From positions 1 to 38,814 of the forward strand of contig JABBOW010000208.1 in assembly GCA_012927595.1 (NCBI GenBank): a stretch of 38,814 bases of DNA, given 5' to 3'. The stretch comes from Cellulomonas sp. (GTDB lineage: Bacteria > Actinomycetota > Actinomycetes > Actinomycetales > Cellulomonadaceae). Positions 18,819 through 27,672 of the stretch are shown one piece after another. Every line of letters begins with the position of its first letter. The stretch's first letter is position 1. A program made the position numbers and the translations under genes. The notes below the pieces were generated by a model. That model was not told the origin of the DNA. It did not search any database and saw only the letters and a program-made list of their open reading frames with translations.

Positions 18819-20093
18819 CTACGGGCCGGCGTCCGCACCGGCAACCGTCTGGCGGCTCGTGGTGCCTCCGTGCCACTCGAGGAGCATCAGTGCCGCGTCG
18901 TCCTTGATGGTCCCGCCGGTAGCCGCCAGGAACGCTCGCGAGAGGTCTTGCGCGACGTTGCGGGGATGCCGATCGGCGGTGTCGCGCAGGAAGCCGGGGA
19001 GGTCGAAGGCGGCGGCGCTGCGCTCGAACATGCCGTCGGTCATCAGCAGGAGACGGTCACCGGGAAGCAGCCGAAGCTCGTATTGCTTGAAACCTCCGGG
19101 CCCGATGCCGAACGGCGGGCTGCCCGCCGGCGCGACGGTGGTCACCTTGCCGCGGCGAAGCAGGAGCCCACCGGGGTGGCCGGCATTGATGAGCCGCAGG
19201 GAGGCACCGGCCTCCGGGGGTGTCGCCGCTGGCTTCTGAGCCCCGCCGTGAATCGTGGACAGGTCGACTTCGAACAGGATTCCCGTGACGAATTGCCCGT
19301 CCTGCGCGTGGGTGAGCATGGCCTGGTGGGCGGCCTCAGCCTGCTCCACGAGGGTGGCGCCGCTGCGTCGGGCGTTGCGCAAGGTGTTGACGGTCAGCGT
19401 GGCCAGCAGAGCCGCAGCGACGTCGTGACCGACGGCGTCGGTCAGGCTGGCGGTCAACCGATCACTTGAGGCGACGTAGTCGAAGGTGTCTCCACCGGCA
19501 CTGGCGGAAGGTTCGAGCCAGGCGGCGAGCGTGAACGATCCCCCCTCGCACACGAACGCGGCTGGCAGGAGGCGACGCTGAATCTCCATCGCCAGCTCGA
19601 ACGGCGTCGACCGCATGGCCGTCTGGTACACATCGGTGTTGCGCTGGTTAGCGATGACGATATAGCCCAGCGCATGGGCAATGGCACTCAGCTGTTCGGC
19701 CACCAACTCGTGCAGGACGACAGGCTCCGAGAGTCCGCCCGGCCAGGTCCAGCTGCTGTCATCCGGTAGCTCGACTGCCAGCACGCCTAGGGCATCTCCG
19801 CGCACCGTCACCGGCACGTACGCCCGGCGGAACTCACCGTCGAGCTCCAGTCGTTGGTTGCGCCAAGCGCTGCCGGGGAGAGTGCTGTTCAGGTCTTCTC
19901 TCACGGCGTCATCGAGGTGATCGATCAAGGCGTTGCCCCCGGCATCAGCGATGAGGAACTTCACCTCTCCGGTCGCGAGCACACGCCTGAGCTCCTGGGT
20001 GGCCGCGAACACCGCGGCCGCAGGGGACGCATCCTCCGCAGCGATCAACAGCTTCGCGAGGTTCACGTCGCGCGTCGCCATGCGCGCAAGCAT
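18819..20093 (-). CDS. SpoIIE/RsbU-type PP2C serine phosphatase with GAF-like sensor
   Basis: A 424-aa protein. The N-terminal 170 residues look like a GAF-type sensory domain ([10 protein letters not shown], then [11 protein letters not shown]). A connecting helix, [15 protein letters not shown] (about 184-198), is typical of RsbU-like phosphatases and leads into a PP2C domain (about 200-405). Its metal-binding motifs are visible: [32 protein letters not shown] and DDAALMLL. Such enzymes dephosphorylate anti-sigma-factor antagonists or similar STAS proteins; no anti-sigma or STAS partner is encoded nearby. Two starts are possible, ATG 20093 and ATG 20081. Neither has a ribosome-binding site; a CATGCT box lies 7 bases before the second, which would be leaderless. 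The product has no membrane segment, so it is cytoplasmic. Confidence 0.87.
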   Translation of the reverse strand: MLARMATRDVNLAKLLIAAEDASPAAAVFAATQELRRVLATGEVKFLIADAGGNALIDHLDDAVREDLNSTLPGSAWRNQRLELDGEFRRAYVPVTVRGDALGVLAVELPDDSSWTWPGGLSEPVVLHELVAEQLSAIAHALGYIVIANQRNTDVYQTAMRSTPFELAMEIQRRLLPAAFVCEGGSFTLAAWLEPSASAGGDTFDYVASSDRLTASLTDAVGHDVAAALLATLTVNTLRNARRSGATLVEQAEAAHQAMLTHAQDGQFVTGILFEVDLSTIHGGAQKPAATPPEAGASLRLINAGHPGGLLLRRGKVTTVAPAGSPPFGIGPGGFKQYELRLLPGDRLLLMTDGMFERSAAAFDLPGFLRDTADRHPRNVAQDLSRAFLAATGGTIKDDAALMLLEWHGGTTSRQTVAGADAGP

Positions 20094-20456
20094 GGCATGG
20101 CGCCGCCAGCCCGGCGCGATGGCAGCGTGAAGCGTGAGAGGGCAGACCCAGCCCGATGTTCCAGCGACCTGGCGGTGACGAGTCGGCCCACCCCTGCGAG
20201 ACGCCCCTGCGCATCGTGATGATCGACATGGACGGCCACGATCGCCTCAACCCGCAGCTCAATCGGGATGCAGAGCAGATCCTCGTCAACCTGCCCCGTG
20301 ACGTGGTGACTGGCGTGGAACGAGACTGGTCAGGTCATGTCGCGAGGCGTTCGGTGTGGTCCGCGTCCTGGGGCGTCAGGGTCATCCGCGGATGCGACGC
20401 GAGGGCCACCAAAGCGTCCTCGTATTGGGACCAGAAGCCAGTCGTAGGAGCCGAAC
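20094..20456. other. Intergenic stretch without a supportable gene
   Basis: About 360 bases between the phosphatase gene and the nuclease gene. An open frame on the plus strand at 20156-20530 lacks a ribosome-binding site and overlaps the downstream nuclease gene antisense, and its composition is not gene-like. The stretch presumably holds the promoter region of the phosphatase gene and the 3' end of the nuclease gene. Confidence 0.45.
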
Positions 20457-21239
20457 TCACGGCGCCCCGACCTCGGCGACCACGCATCGGTCGAGCTGGC
20501 GCCGCATCGTGTCTCGCTCGGCGGCGGTGACCCACAGGACGTACGCCGCCTTCACCCGCACCTGCCGCAGCACGTAGACGCAGCGGTAGCCGGTGTTCGG
20601 CGGCAGCCAGGTCGCGGCGTCACCAGCGCCCTTCTCCTGGTTGAGCGGGCCGTCGACCGCGAGCAAGTTCGCCGGGTCATTGGCGAACGCCTCGCGGGTC
20701 TCTGGCGCCCACTGCTGGGCGCCCTTCTGCCAGGCGTCGGCCAGTGCGACGACGTGGTCGATCTGCACCGCCGTGCTGCCGGCACCTCGCACGAACTGCC
20801 GCACCCCGCCGCTGTACGGGTCGTCGAGCGTCCCGGCCAGGACGACGCAGTCGCGGGTCTCGGGTTTGAACGTCGCACCCGTCAGGTCCCGCGCCAGGAT
20901 GTCGTTGCGCGTGTCGCAGCCGTTGCGGTTGACGTCCGACCAGGCCTGACCGAACGCGCTGCGGTCGTAGCCGGTAGTCGGCGCACGGCCCTTGACGGGG
21001 ATCGCGTCGAGCGCTGACCGTCCCGCCGCGAGGTCAGCGGCCGAGACGGGGTAGCGCGCCGCCTCGACGGCCTGCGTCCACGCGGGGAGCCCGAGCCCGA
21101 CGCCGACCGTCGCGACGAGGACGGCGAGCCACCAGAGCGTCCGCCCGCGTCGGCACCTCGGCCGACGTGCGCCGAGCAGTCGCAGAGCCCGGCGGTCTGA
21201 CCAGCGAGCGTTCCACGGGTCGCGATCGGGGTTCGGCAC
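20457..21239 (-). CDS. Membrane-anchored or secreted HNH nuclease (DUF1524 family)
   Basis: A 260-aa protein with a basic N terminus, one hydrophobic segment (about 34-52, TLWWLAVLVATVGVGLGLP) and an extracytoplasmic DUF1524/HNH-family domain. The active-site block IDHVVALADAW (160-170) contains the catalytic Asp-His; NDPANLLAVDGPLNQEKG (187-204) supplies the conserved Asn and Lys. Actinobacterial relatives are secreted nucleases that probably degrade extracellular DNA. I chose GTG 21239 because a CAATCT box lies 6 bases upstream, giving a leaderless message; the frame continues open to 21359 but that part overlaps the divergent esterase promoter region and looks non-coding. Confidence 0.85.
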   Translation of the reverse strand: MPNPDRDPWNARWSDRRALRLLGARRPRCRRGRTLWWLAVLVATVGVGLGLPAWTQAVEAARYPVSAADLAAGRSALDAIPVKGRAPTTGYDRSAFGQAWSDVNRNGCDTRNDILARDLTGATFKPETRDCVVLAGTLDDPYSGGVRQFVRGAGSTAVQIDHVVALADAWQKGAQQWAPETREAFANDPANLLAVDGPLNQEKGAGDAATWLPPNTGYRCVYVLRQVRVKAAYVLWVTAAERDTMRRQLDRCVVAEVGAP

Positions 21240-21245
21240 CTCCGA

Positions 21246-21251
21246 AGATTG
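21246..21251 (-). promoter_or_regulatory. Leaderless -10 box for the DUF1524 nuclease gene
   Basis: On the minus strand CAATCT is followed by 6 bases and GTG 21239. It matches TAnnnT except for the first base. No separate ribosome-binding site is present. Confidence 0.4.
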
Positions 21252-21462
21252 CCATGCGCCCCCGACACGGCAAGAACCGATGTCGTGGGCCGGGCGACCG
21301 GCGCCGGCGGCGCACGGGTGTGGGTGGTCGGTCAGGTATTGGTGTCGACACCGCCCCACAAGACGAAGTCCGAGGTCTCCGCCCGGTCGACGATGTCGGC
21401 CTCACGCAGGTCGCCGCGTCGGCGGGGAGCCAGAACCGAGCCCACGGTGATCGCGGCGCACC

Positions 21463-21468
21463 TAGTCT
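21463..21468 (+). promoter_or_regulatory. Leaderless -10 box for the esterase gene
   Basis: TAGTCT ends 7 bases before ATG 21476, so the transcript should begin at the start codon. The following bases contain no Shine-Dalgarno sequence. Confidence 0.55.
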
Positions 21469-21475
21469 GGGCGCC

Positions 21476-22354
21476 ATGTCCGAAGGTGCACCCGTCAGTC
21501 GCCGCGCGGTCATCACGGGAGCGGCCGCCCTGGTGGTGGCCGGCGCACTCGGGGCTGCTGGCGTCGCGACCGGCATCGTGCCCGGAGCGGCGGGGATCCG
21601 TCGGCGCCTCGGCCTCGACGGGCCTGACGGCGTGGTCCCGGACGTGGTGGCGGGCACCGTGACGACGCGCAGCGTCGAGTCCGCCGCCCGCGGCACCCGG
21701 GTGAGCTTCGCGACGATGATGCCCGCGGGGGTCGACGTGGCCGGGCTCCCGGTCCTGCTGGCGCTGCACGGGCGCGGCGCGAACGCCCAGACCCTCGTCG
21801 ACCTCGGGCTGCCTGAGTTCCTGACCGCGGCGGTGCAGGCCGGCGCGGCACCCTTCGCGATCGCTGCCGTCGACGGCGGCGACCGCTACTGGCAGGCGGT
21901 CGGCTCGGACGACCCTCAGGCCATGCTGCGCGACGAGGTCCCCGCCTGGCTCGCGGACGCCGGGCTCGGCGCGGTGTTCGGCGCGCTGGGCATCTCGATG
22001 GGCGCGTTCGGCGCGCTGCTCTGGGCGCGCCTCGCCGCGACATCGCCCGCGGCGGTCATCGCCATGAGCCCCGCGCTGTTCCGGAGCTGGGCCGACGCCC
22101 AGGTTCGGGACGTCTTCGTGGACGAGGCCGACTGGACCGCGTCCGAACCTTTGCTGCACCTGGACGCTGTCGACGGCTCGACCCTCGGGGTCTGGTGCGG
22201 CACGGAGGACCCGTTCGTGACGGCCGCGCGCGAGCTCGCCGACGGGACCGGGGCGGCTGCCGCGCACTTCGATGCCGGGGCCCACACCGAGGGCTACTGG
22301 CGCCGCGTGCTCCCGGAGGCGCTGGCGTTCGCCGCGGCCGCTCGGAGCGCCTGA
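21476..22354 (+). CDS. Tat-exported alpha/beta-hydrolase (putative esterase)
   Basis: A 292-aa protein beginning with a twin-arginine signal (SRRAVITG at 8-15, then an Ala/Val-rich core to about 33), so it is probably exported folded. The alpha/beta-hydrolase fold shows an oxyanion segment LALHGRGAN (95-103), the nucleophile elbow GISMG (172-176, Ser174), an acid residue at Asp245 (GTEDPF) and the catalytic histidine at 270 (GAHTEGYW). These resemble the esterase D or feruloyl-esterase branch; the substrate is not known. Start at ATG 21476 is set by the Tat signal and the TAGTCT -10 box just upstream. The long frame further upstream is antisense to the nuclease gene. It is convergent with the helicase gene at 22418. 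Confidence 0.85.
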   Translation: MSEGAPVSRRAVITGAAALVVAGALGAAGVATGIVPGAAGIRRRLGLDGPDGVVPDVVAGTVTTRSVESAARGTRVSFATMMPAGVDVAGLPVLLALHGRGANAQTLVDLGLPEFLTAAVQAGAAPFAIAAVDGGDRYWQAVGSDDPQAMLRDEVPAWLADAGLGAVFGALGISMGAFGALLWARLAATSPAAVIAMSPALFRSWADAQVRDVFVDEADWTASEPLLHLDAVDGSTLGVWCGTEDPFVTAARELADGTGAAAAHFDAGAHTEGYWRRVLPEALAFAAAARSA

Positions 22355-22417
22355 GCGCCTGAGCGCCGAAGCGCCCGAAGCGCCCGAACGGCCAGGACCG
22401 CGGCGGGGGCCCCGGGA

Positions 22418-24388
22418 TCAGCCTGTGGGCGTGCCCCAGCCGCACAGGCCGATGAACGCTCCGAGCTCCTCGAGACCGTCGGGCGTCGTCGGCAGGTAGT
22501 CGGTCAGCGCCGTCGAGCGCACGACGACCGCGCTCCACTGCCCGCGGGACACCGCAACGTTGACCCGGTTCCGATCGAGCAGGAACTCCATGCCGCGTGG
22601 CACGTCGTCGGGCGAGGAGGCGGCCATCGACACGATCACGACGGGCGCCTCCTGGCCCTGGAACTTGTCGACGGTCCCGACGCGCACCGCGTGCAGGCCG
22701 GCGGCTTCGAGGGCGCGACGAACCGTCCACACCTGGGCGTTGTAGGCCGCGACGACCATGACGTCGCCCTGGCCGAGCGGCCGGTCGACCGCGAGGGCGG
22801 GCGTGTCACGGTGAGGGTCGTGCCATCGCCGCCCGATGACGTCGAGGGCGAGCCTGACGACCGCATCCGCCTCCTCGACGGACGAGACAGCGTTTCCGGT
22901 GTGCTCGACGCGCACACAGTGGATGCCGGGGTCGATCCCATCGAGCGATCGCTCCGCGGCGGCGTCGACGCTGGTCAGCCGACCGTCGTAGGAGAGCTGG
23001 GACACCGCCGCGCACAGTGCCGGGTGCATGCGCCAGCTGCGGGCGAGGAAGTAGCCGAGCTCGTCGGGCAAGGTGTCGTGACCGTCGGTGAGCCACCCGA
23101 GTGCTGAGCGGTCGACAGGTTCAGGGTGGCTGCCCTGGGTGACCTGCGGCAGCTGCTGGGGATCGCCGAGCAGCAGCAGGTTCCGTGCCGCGACCGACAC
23201 GGCGACAGTGTCGGCGAGCGCGAACTGGCCGGCCTCGTCGATGACGATCAGGTCCAGTGGCGCATCCGGCAGGCGCTTGGAGCTGGTGAAGTCCCAGGCC
23301 GTCCCACCGACGACGTACCCGCCGGCCTGGGCCGCGTAGAACCGCCCGAACGCGGAGTCGGGCGCGAGGCTGCGCCAGGGTGCGACCGGGCCGGGCGTGC
23401 CGTTCGGTCTCTTGCCCAGCTGAGCGGTCGGGACGCCGGCACCGGCGATCGCGCTCAGCATGTTCTCGACGACGGCGTGCGACTGCGCGACGACCCCGAC
23501 GTGCCAGCCCCGTTCAACGAGCCCGGCGATGACGCGGGCCCCGGTGTACGTCTTGCCGGTTCCCGGTGGGCCCTGGACCGCGATGTACGAGCCGTCGAGG
23601 TCGAGCACCGCTGCCGTGATCGCCTCGATGTAGCCGCGCGGCCCCTTGGTCACCGCGGGCAGGCGGTCCCCGCTGCGGGTGCGCGGCGGCACGCGCCGCA
23701 GCAGGTCGAGAGCGGGCTGGTCGGGCAGGGCCGGCAGGCCCGCGGCGATCTGCTCGGCCAGCGCGCGGATGACGCGCGCAATGCCCGCCGTGGTGGGCGG
23801 TGCGTTCGGGGCGAGGGCCATCGGGATGCGGTCGTGGCGGGCGAGGGTCATGGCGGGCTGGTCGGTGACGATCAGCACGTCACGGACCGCGGTGCGCACA
23901 GCGCCGTCGCGCACGCGGGGGTCGCGGGCGTCAGGGTCGGGCTCGCCGCCGTCGGCCTCGCCGCTGACCCCGACCACAGTGATCCCTCCGGTCCAGCCGC
24001 GCGTCCCGCGTGCGCTGGTCTGCGCACCCGGTGGCAGCGGGGCGTCGTAGAGCGCGTAGGCCTGTGCCCCCACCCGCAGGTCGCTGCCCGGCTCGATCTG
24101 CCCGACCATCCGCAGCCGGCGCCGCGACGCCTTCTTGCCCGGCGGGACGTGCCACGGCTCGAAGACGCTCACGGAGTCGGCGACGAAGGTGCTGCGCTTG
24201 TCTGTCCACTCGTCGGGGTCGCTGACGAGACGGTCGTAGTGCGCCCACCAGAACGGCTTATCCTCGCGCTGGTGGTACCCGAGACAGGCCGCGAGCATGG
24301 CGACCGCCTGCTGGTCGGCAGTCCGACCCGCGATCGGGACGCCGAGCGGCGCGGGTGCCCGCAGGTCGCGGGGCTCGTCCTTGGTCAT
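22418..24388 (-). CDS. SF1B helicase (Dna2/UPF1-like), partner of RecB-like nuclease
   Basis: A 656-aa superfamily-1 helicase. An N-terminal part of about 245 residues with beta-rich segments precedes the motor: Walker A GPPGTGKT (273-280), Walker B IDEAG (about 385), GDPQQLPQV, the motif VDKFQGQE, and VNVAVSRG near the C terminus. These are the motifs of Dna2/UPF1-type helicases (AAA_11/AAA_12). The start ATG 24388 overlaps the stop of the nuclease gene (ATGA), so the two are translationally coupled. In other bacteria the same two parts are commonly one polypeptide of the TM0106 class, with the nuclease first, which supports a joint enzyme acting on DNA ends or nicks. The physiological substrate is unknown. 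Confidence 0.9.
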   Translation of the reverse strand: MTKDEPRDLRAPAPLGVPIAGRTADQQAVAMLAACLGYHQREDKPFWWAHYDRLVSDPDEWTDKRSTFVADSVSVFEPWHVPPGKKASRRRLRMVGQIEPGSDLRVGAQAYALYDAPLPPGAQTSARGTRGWTGGITVVGVSGEADGGEPDPDARDPRVRDGAVRTAVRDVLIVTDQPAMTLARHDRIPMALAPNAPPTTAGIARVIRALAEQIAAGLPALPDQPALDLLRRVPPRTRSGDRLPAVTKGPRGYIEAITAAVLDLDGSYIAVQGPPGTGKTYTGARVIAGLVERGWHVGVVAQSHAVVENMLSAIAGAGVPTAQLGKRPNGTPGPVAPWRSLAPDSAFGRFYAAQAGGYVVGGTAWDFTSSKRLPDAPLDLIVIDEAGQFALADTVAVSVAARNLLLLGDPQQLPQVTQGSHPEPVDRSALGWLTDGHDTLPDELGYFLARSWRMHPALCAAVSQLSYDGRLTSVDAAAERSLDGIDPGIHCVRVEHTGNAVSSVEEADAVVRLALDVIGRRWHDPHRDTPALAVDRPLGQGDVMVVAAYNAQVWTVRRALEAAGLHAVRVGTVDKFQGQEAPVVIVSMAASSPDDVPRGMEFLLDRNRVNVAVSRGQWSAVVVRSTALTDYLPTTPDGLEELGAFIGLCGWGTPTG

Positions 24389-26199
24389 GCGCCCGGTGTG
24401 CCGATCGCCCGGTCGTCGGCGAACGCGAGCAGCTCGTCGACGACCGGGTCACCGTCAGCCGGGCCGTCGTCAGCGGCATCGTCGGAGCCGTCGGGAGCCA
24501 CTGCAGCGTGCGGTGTCACCCCCTGCTCGGCCGCGCGCGCGAGCAGCCAGTCGCGCAGCCGGAGCGTCGAGACGCAGTCGTACTCGTTGTAGACAGCGAT
24601 CTGCTCGAGCCGCGTCTCCCATCCGACAAGGTCGCCGGCGTCCCGCAGCGCGCACGCGTCGGCGTACTCGACGATCGAGTCTCCGGCGGTCGTCACACCG
24701 CCCTCGTCCCTCGTGGTGTCCATGTAGAGCGGCTCGAGCTTCTTGATCGAGTACGAGCGCTGCCCGGTGCGCAGACTCGCGCGGACGGTCGCGTAGAGGT
24801 CGACGAGCACTCCGCGCTTCAGGAGGTCGTCGACGGCCGCCTCGCCGACCCCGTGTCGACCGGCCAGCCGCTGGAGCGCGGACTTCTCGTAGGGCGCGTA
24901 GTGGTAGACGTGCAGGTCAGGGTGCACAGCGCGGCGTACGCCGACGTAGTCGAGGAAGTCGACCAGCGCTTGCCTCTCCTGGGCGCGGTCGTGGGCCCAG
25001 AACGGCCTGAACGCCACCACCCCGTCGGGCGTGACGGGCGCCTCGACGACGCCGAACAGGTACTCCAGGCCCCACACCGTCGAGCCGGGTTCGGCCCACA
25101 GCGGGTCGCCCTCGAAGTCGAAGAAGATGTCGCCGGGGTCGGGGAGGGGCAAGGCACCGACGACGGCGGGGGCGAACAGCTCGAACTCGACGCGGGGCGG
25201 CGCAGCAATCAGTGCCGAGCCGGCGCTCGGTGCTGCCGCCGGCCCGTCGTCCGGCGCCGGTCTGTCCGAGTCGGGCGGCGACTGCCGCACCTGCAGCCGA
25301 GCCTGGGCCCGCAACGATGCGAGGGTCGTCTTCCCGATCCCCGCGACCGACCCCGCGCTCGCCGCGAGCTGGTCGATCGTGCAGATCCCGTCGTCGTGCA
25401 GCCGGGCCCGCTGCGTCGATCGCAGCCCCGCGACGAGCAGGACGTCGCGGGTCCGCTCGATCTCGGGGGAGCACACGTCGCAGCGACCGCACGCCCGAAA
25501 ACGCACGTCGCCCCAGGCGAGCGGCGAGTCGTCGGCCACGTGCGTCGCGAGGATCGAGAGCAGGCGGTCTTCGCGGTCGCGGTAGACCGGCACGAGGTCG
25601 TCGAGGCGGTGGCTCGTCACGGTGCGGTCGCCGAGGATCAGGTGCACGTCGGGCGCGACCCGGATCCCGTCGGCACGCAGATGGTCGCCGTACGCGGCGA
25701 GCTGAAGGAGCGCAGGGATCTTCGCGTGCCTCGCCAGCTTGGCGTCATACACCGCGTAATACGCCGCGTCGGGTTCGGCCTCGGCCCCCCGGTCCCGGAC
25801 GAGGAAGTCGGCCCATCCGCTGAACCGCCCGTTGAAGAAGCCAGCCTGGTAGACCACGTCAGCCCCGGCCGCCAGAGCCGAGAGGGTCTCCTGGTGCGCC
25901 GCCTCGAGCGCGAACCGGTCACGCGCGAGCCGCCCCGCGGGCCGTTCGATCTCGACGACCCCGGTGCCCGCCGAGGGGTCCCACGGACCGAGCTCGTCGC
26001 GGAACTGCTGGAGCACGCGCAGCTCGTGGGCGCCGCCGAGGACGGCCGCCCTCTCGAGCAGCGCGTCGGCCGCGGTTTCGACGGGCTCGGCGCGTCCGAG
26101 CTTCGCGTCGAGCACCCGCAGAACCGCGTACTCGCAGGTCGCGGCGGCGGTGAGGTCGCTCGCGCTGTGGACGATCGCGCCGTCGTCGAGCAGGAACAT
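24385..26199 (-). CDS. TM0106-family RecB-like Fe-S nuclease with RNase H-fold exonuclease domain
   Basis: A 604-aa nuclease. The RecB/Cas4-like half has likely metal ligands His58, Asp131 (GWADFLV) and Asp152-x-Lys154 (YDAKL), plus a predicted 4Fe-4S set: Cys22 and the cluster CGRCDVC (237-243). A helix-hairpin-helix-like stretch (ICTIDQLAA, about 272-300) links to an RNase H-like/DEDD domain (RNase_H_2) starting IFFDFEGDP (358-366), with HYAPYEK and the terminal motif YNEYDC near 560. The start at ATG 26199 is supported by TACGGT 6 bases upstream; a frame open further upstream is non-coding. Its stop overlaps the helicase start. In relatives the two parts are fused, so here they form a split enzyme. 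Confidence 0.88.
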   Translation of the reverse strand: MFLLDDGAIVHSASDLTAAATCEYAVLRVLDAKLGRAEPVETAADALLERAAVLGGAHELRVLQQFRDELGPWDPSAGTGVVEIERPAGRLARDRFALEAAHQETLSALAAGADVVYQAGFFNGRFSGWADFLVRDRGAEAEPDAAYYAVYDAKLARHAKIPALLQLAAYGDHLRADGIRVAPDVHLILGDRTVTSHRLDDLVPVYRDREDRLLSILATHVADDSPLAWGDVRFRACGRCDVCSPEIERTRDVLLVAGLRSTQRARLHDDGICTIDQLAASAGSVAGIGKTTLASLRAQARLQVRQSPPDSDRPAPDDGPAAAPSAGSALIAAPPRVEFELFAPAVVGALPLPDPGDIFFDFEGDPLWAEPGSTVWGLEYLFGVVEAPVTPDGVVAFRPFWAHDRAQERQALVDFLDYVGVRRAVHPDLHVYHYAPYEKSALQRLAGRHGVGEAAVDDLLKRGVLVDLYATVRASLRTGQRSYSIKKLEPLYMDTTRDEGGVTTAGDSIVEYADACALRDAGDLVGWETRLEQIAVYNEYDCVSTLRLRDWLLARAAEQGVTPHAAVAPDGSDDAADDGPADGDPVVDELLAFADDRAIGTPGA

Positions 26200-26205
26200 G
26201 CCCCG

Positions 26206-26211
26206 ACCGTA
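26206..26211 (-). promoter_or_regulatory. Leaderless -10 box for the RecB-like nuclease gene
   Basis: On the minus strand TACGGT matches TAnnnT and is followed by six bases (CGGGGC) and ATG 26199. It would serve the nuclease-helicase pair. Confidence 0.55.
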
Positions 26212-26329
26212 GCGGTCACGTCCGACGCCCGACGTCGACCTGGACGCAGGGGTCGTGCGGATCAGACCCGACGACCTGAGCGCGCCCGGCGCATAGCTCG
26301 CGCGCCATCCCCTTGCGCTGGCCGAAGAA

Positions 26330-26357
26330 CTTGCACTACCGTCTACCTTGCAATACC
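26330..26357 (+). promoter_or_regulatory. Direct-repeat operator/promoter of the padR operon
   Basis: CTTGCACTACC (26330-26340) and CTTGCAATACC (26347-26357) are direct repeats, 10 of 11 identical, with a 17-bp period, located 39-66 bases before padR. TTGCAC can serve as a -35. Their position and similarity to CTTGnA-type PadR sites point to autorepression by the PadR protein. The assignment is inferred from repetition and position. Confidence 0.5.
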
Positions 26358-26395
26358 AGGATGCAGGCGAAGCACACGTAGGCGAAGGGTGCGAG

Positions 26396-26740
26396 ATGGC
26401 TGTCAACGAGGCGATCCCGTCCCAGTTCCGCAAGGGCGTCGTCGAGCTCGCGATCCTCGCCCTCCTGCACGACGGCGAGGCTTACGGCGCCGAGATCGTC
26501 GACACGCTCGGCGACCACCCCGGCCTCGCGATCAGCGCGGGCACGGCCTACCCGCTCCTGTCCCGGCTGAAGAAGTCGGGTCTCATCACCTCGGTGTGGC
26601 GCGAGTCGCCCTCCGGGCCGCCGCGCAAGTACTACCGGCTGTCGATCGACGGCGACGAAGCGTTCGGCAGCATGGCGAAGGCATGGGTGGACATTCGAGA
26701 TGCGATGGACAGTCTTCTGCGAGGAGGGAGCAGGCCATGA
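26396..26740 (+). CDS. PadR-family transcriptional regulator
   Basis: A 114-aa winged-helix regulator: FRKGVVELAILALLHDGEAY (about 9-28), GTAYPLLSRLKKSGLI as the recognition helix, and YYRLS with a C-terminal dimer helix. PadR proteins usually repress their own operon and adjacent transporter genes in response to a small molecule or stress. ATG 26396 has GAAGGG about 7 bases upstream and overlaps none of the operator; a longer frame starting at 26348 would run through the direct repeats and is rejected. Its TGA overlaps the next gene's ATG. The downstream PLDc_N, ABC ATPase and permease genes make an efflux or envelope-stress role likely. Confidence 0.9.
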   Translation: MAVNEAIPSQFRKGVVELAILALLHDGEAYGAEIVDTLGDHPGLAISAGTAYPLLSRLKKSGLITSVWRESPSGPPRKYYRLSIDGDEAFGSMAKAWVDIRDAMDSLLRGGSRP

Positions 26741-27672
26741 CCGACGGTGACGTCTCTGCCGCGATCGAGACGTACTTCGCGCGCTTCCGGCTGGCCGTCC
26801 TGGCTTCCGGCGCGCACGTCGACGACGCCATGGTCGCCGACCTGCGCGCGCACGTCGTCGACCGCGTCGGCGGCACCGGGAGCCTCGCCGACGTGACCGG
26901 CGTGCTCGCGGAGCTCGGCACACCGCAGGCCCTCGCCATCGAGGTCGCCGCTGCAGGCCCGCCGGATGACGGCACCTCGCGCCGCACGGGGATCCGGTCG
27001 CACGGCCGGCTCCTCGGCGTCCCCTACGACCTGCGCGCGCCGAGCTCGGGGCGCGAGGCGAGGCGATGGTGGGACCCACTGGACCGCCACATCCTCGTCC
27101 CGAAGTCGTGGGGTATCGGATGGAGCGTCAACGTCGGCGCGCTCGCGGTGCGCACCGGAGCTGTCCGGCCCGACGACGAGGACGTGCCCTTCGGTGCCGC
27201 CCCGCCACGCACGGTCGCCGCGACTCTGGCCGCACCCGTCGCGGTGCTCGCTGCGGTCGCCACGCTCGCCGCGGTGACCTGGCGCCGACTACCCCCGACC
27301 GTCCCGACGAGGTGGAGCCTGTCGGGTGAGGTGGCGGACCACGGCCGGCGCGGATCCACCGTGCTTGGCCTGCTCGGTCTCGCGGCCGTCCCGACGGCGA
27401 TGGCCGCGAGTGTCCACGCGCGCCGGAGCCCAGCGCTCGACCGGGTCGCGGCGTCGGCGGAGAGCCTGCTGCTCGCGACGACGGCCCTGTCGGTGCTCGC
27501 GCAGACCGTCCACACGACCCGCGGCCGAAGCGGCGTCTGGCCCCTGTGGCTCGGCCGCGGCGCGAGCGCGGCGCTGCCGTTCGCGCTCCTGGTCGCGGTG
27601 TCCCGCGTCGGCCGCACCGCTGAACAACGTCGTGACCTGTCCACTCTCTCGATGAACGGACCTGCCGCATGA
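26737..27672 (+). CDS. Membrane protein with DUF1700-, DUF5808- and DUF1648-like regions
   Basis: A 311-aa protein. Its cytoplasmic N terminus (about 1-75) looks like the HAAS/DUF1700 helical domain often found after padR genes. A DUF5808-like segment follows (DRHILVPKSWGIGWSVNVGAL, about 112-132). Three or four hydrophobic helices then surround a DUF1648-like motif, LPPTVPTRWSLSGEVADHG (about 187-205). Such proteins occur in PadR operons and resemble part of the SdpI-type immunity/signal-transduction membrane proteins; function here is not known. Translation is coupled to padR: the ATG overlaps its stop codon and GAGGAGGGAG lies just upstream. Confidence 0.75.
   Translation: MTDGDVSAAIETYFARFRLAVLASGAHVDDAMVADLRAHVVDRVGGTGSLADVTGVLAELGTPQALAIEVAAAGPPDDGTSRRTGIRSHGRLLGVPYDLRAPSSGREARRWWDPLDRHILVPKSWGIGWSVNVGALAVRTGAVRPDDEDVPFGAAPPRTVAATLAAPVAVLAAVATLAAVTWRRLPPTVPTRWSLSGEVADHGRRGSTVLGLLGLAAVPTAMAASVHARRSPALDRVAASAESLLLATTALSVLAQTVHTTRGRSGVWPLWLGRGASAALPFALLVAVSRVGRTAEQRRDLSTLSMNGPAA

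Noticed and set aside
20156-20530. Open frame of 124 codons between the phosphatase and nuclease genes.
   Set aside because: It overlaps the nuclease 3' end antisense, lacks a ribosome-binding site and has no recognisable sequence.
22345-22395. GCGCC(T/G)GAGCGCC-like short repeats after the esterase stop, considered as a terminator.
   Set aside because: The repeats are direct rather than an inverted stem with a clear loop; they may be simple low-complexity sequence between convergent genes.
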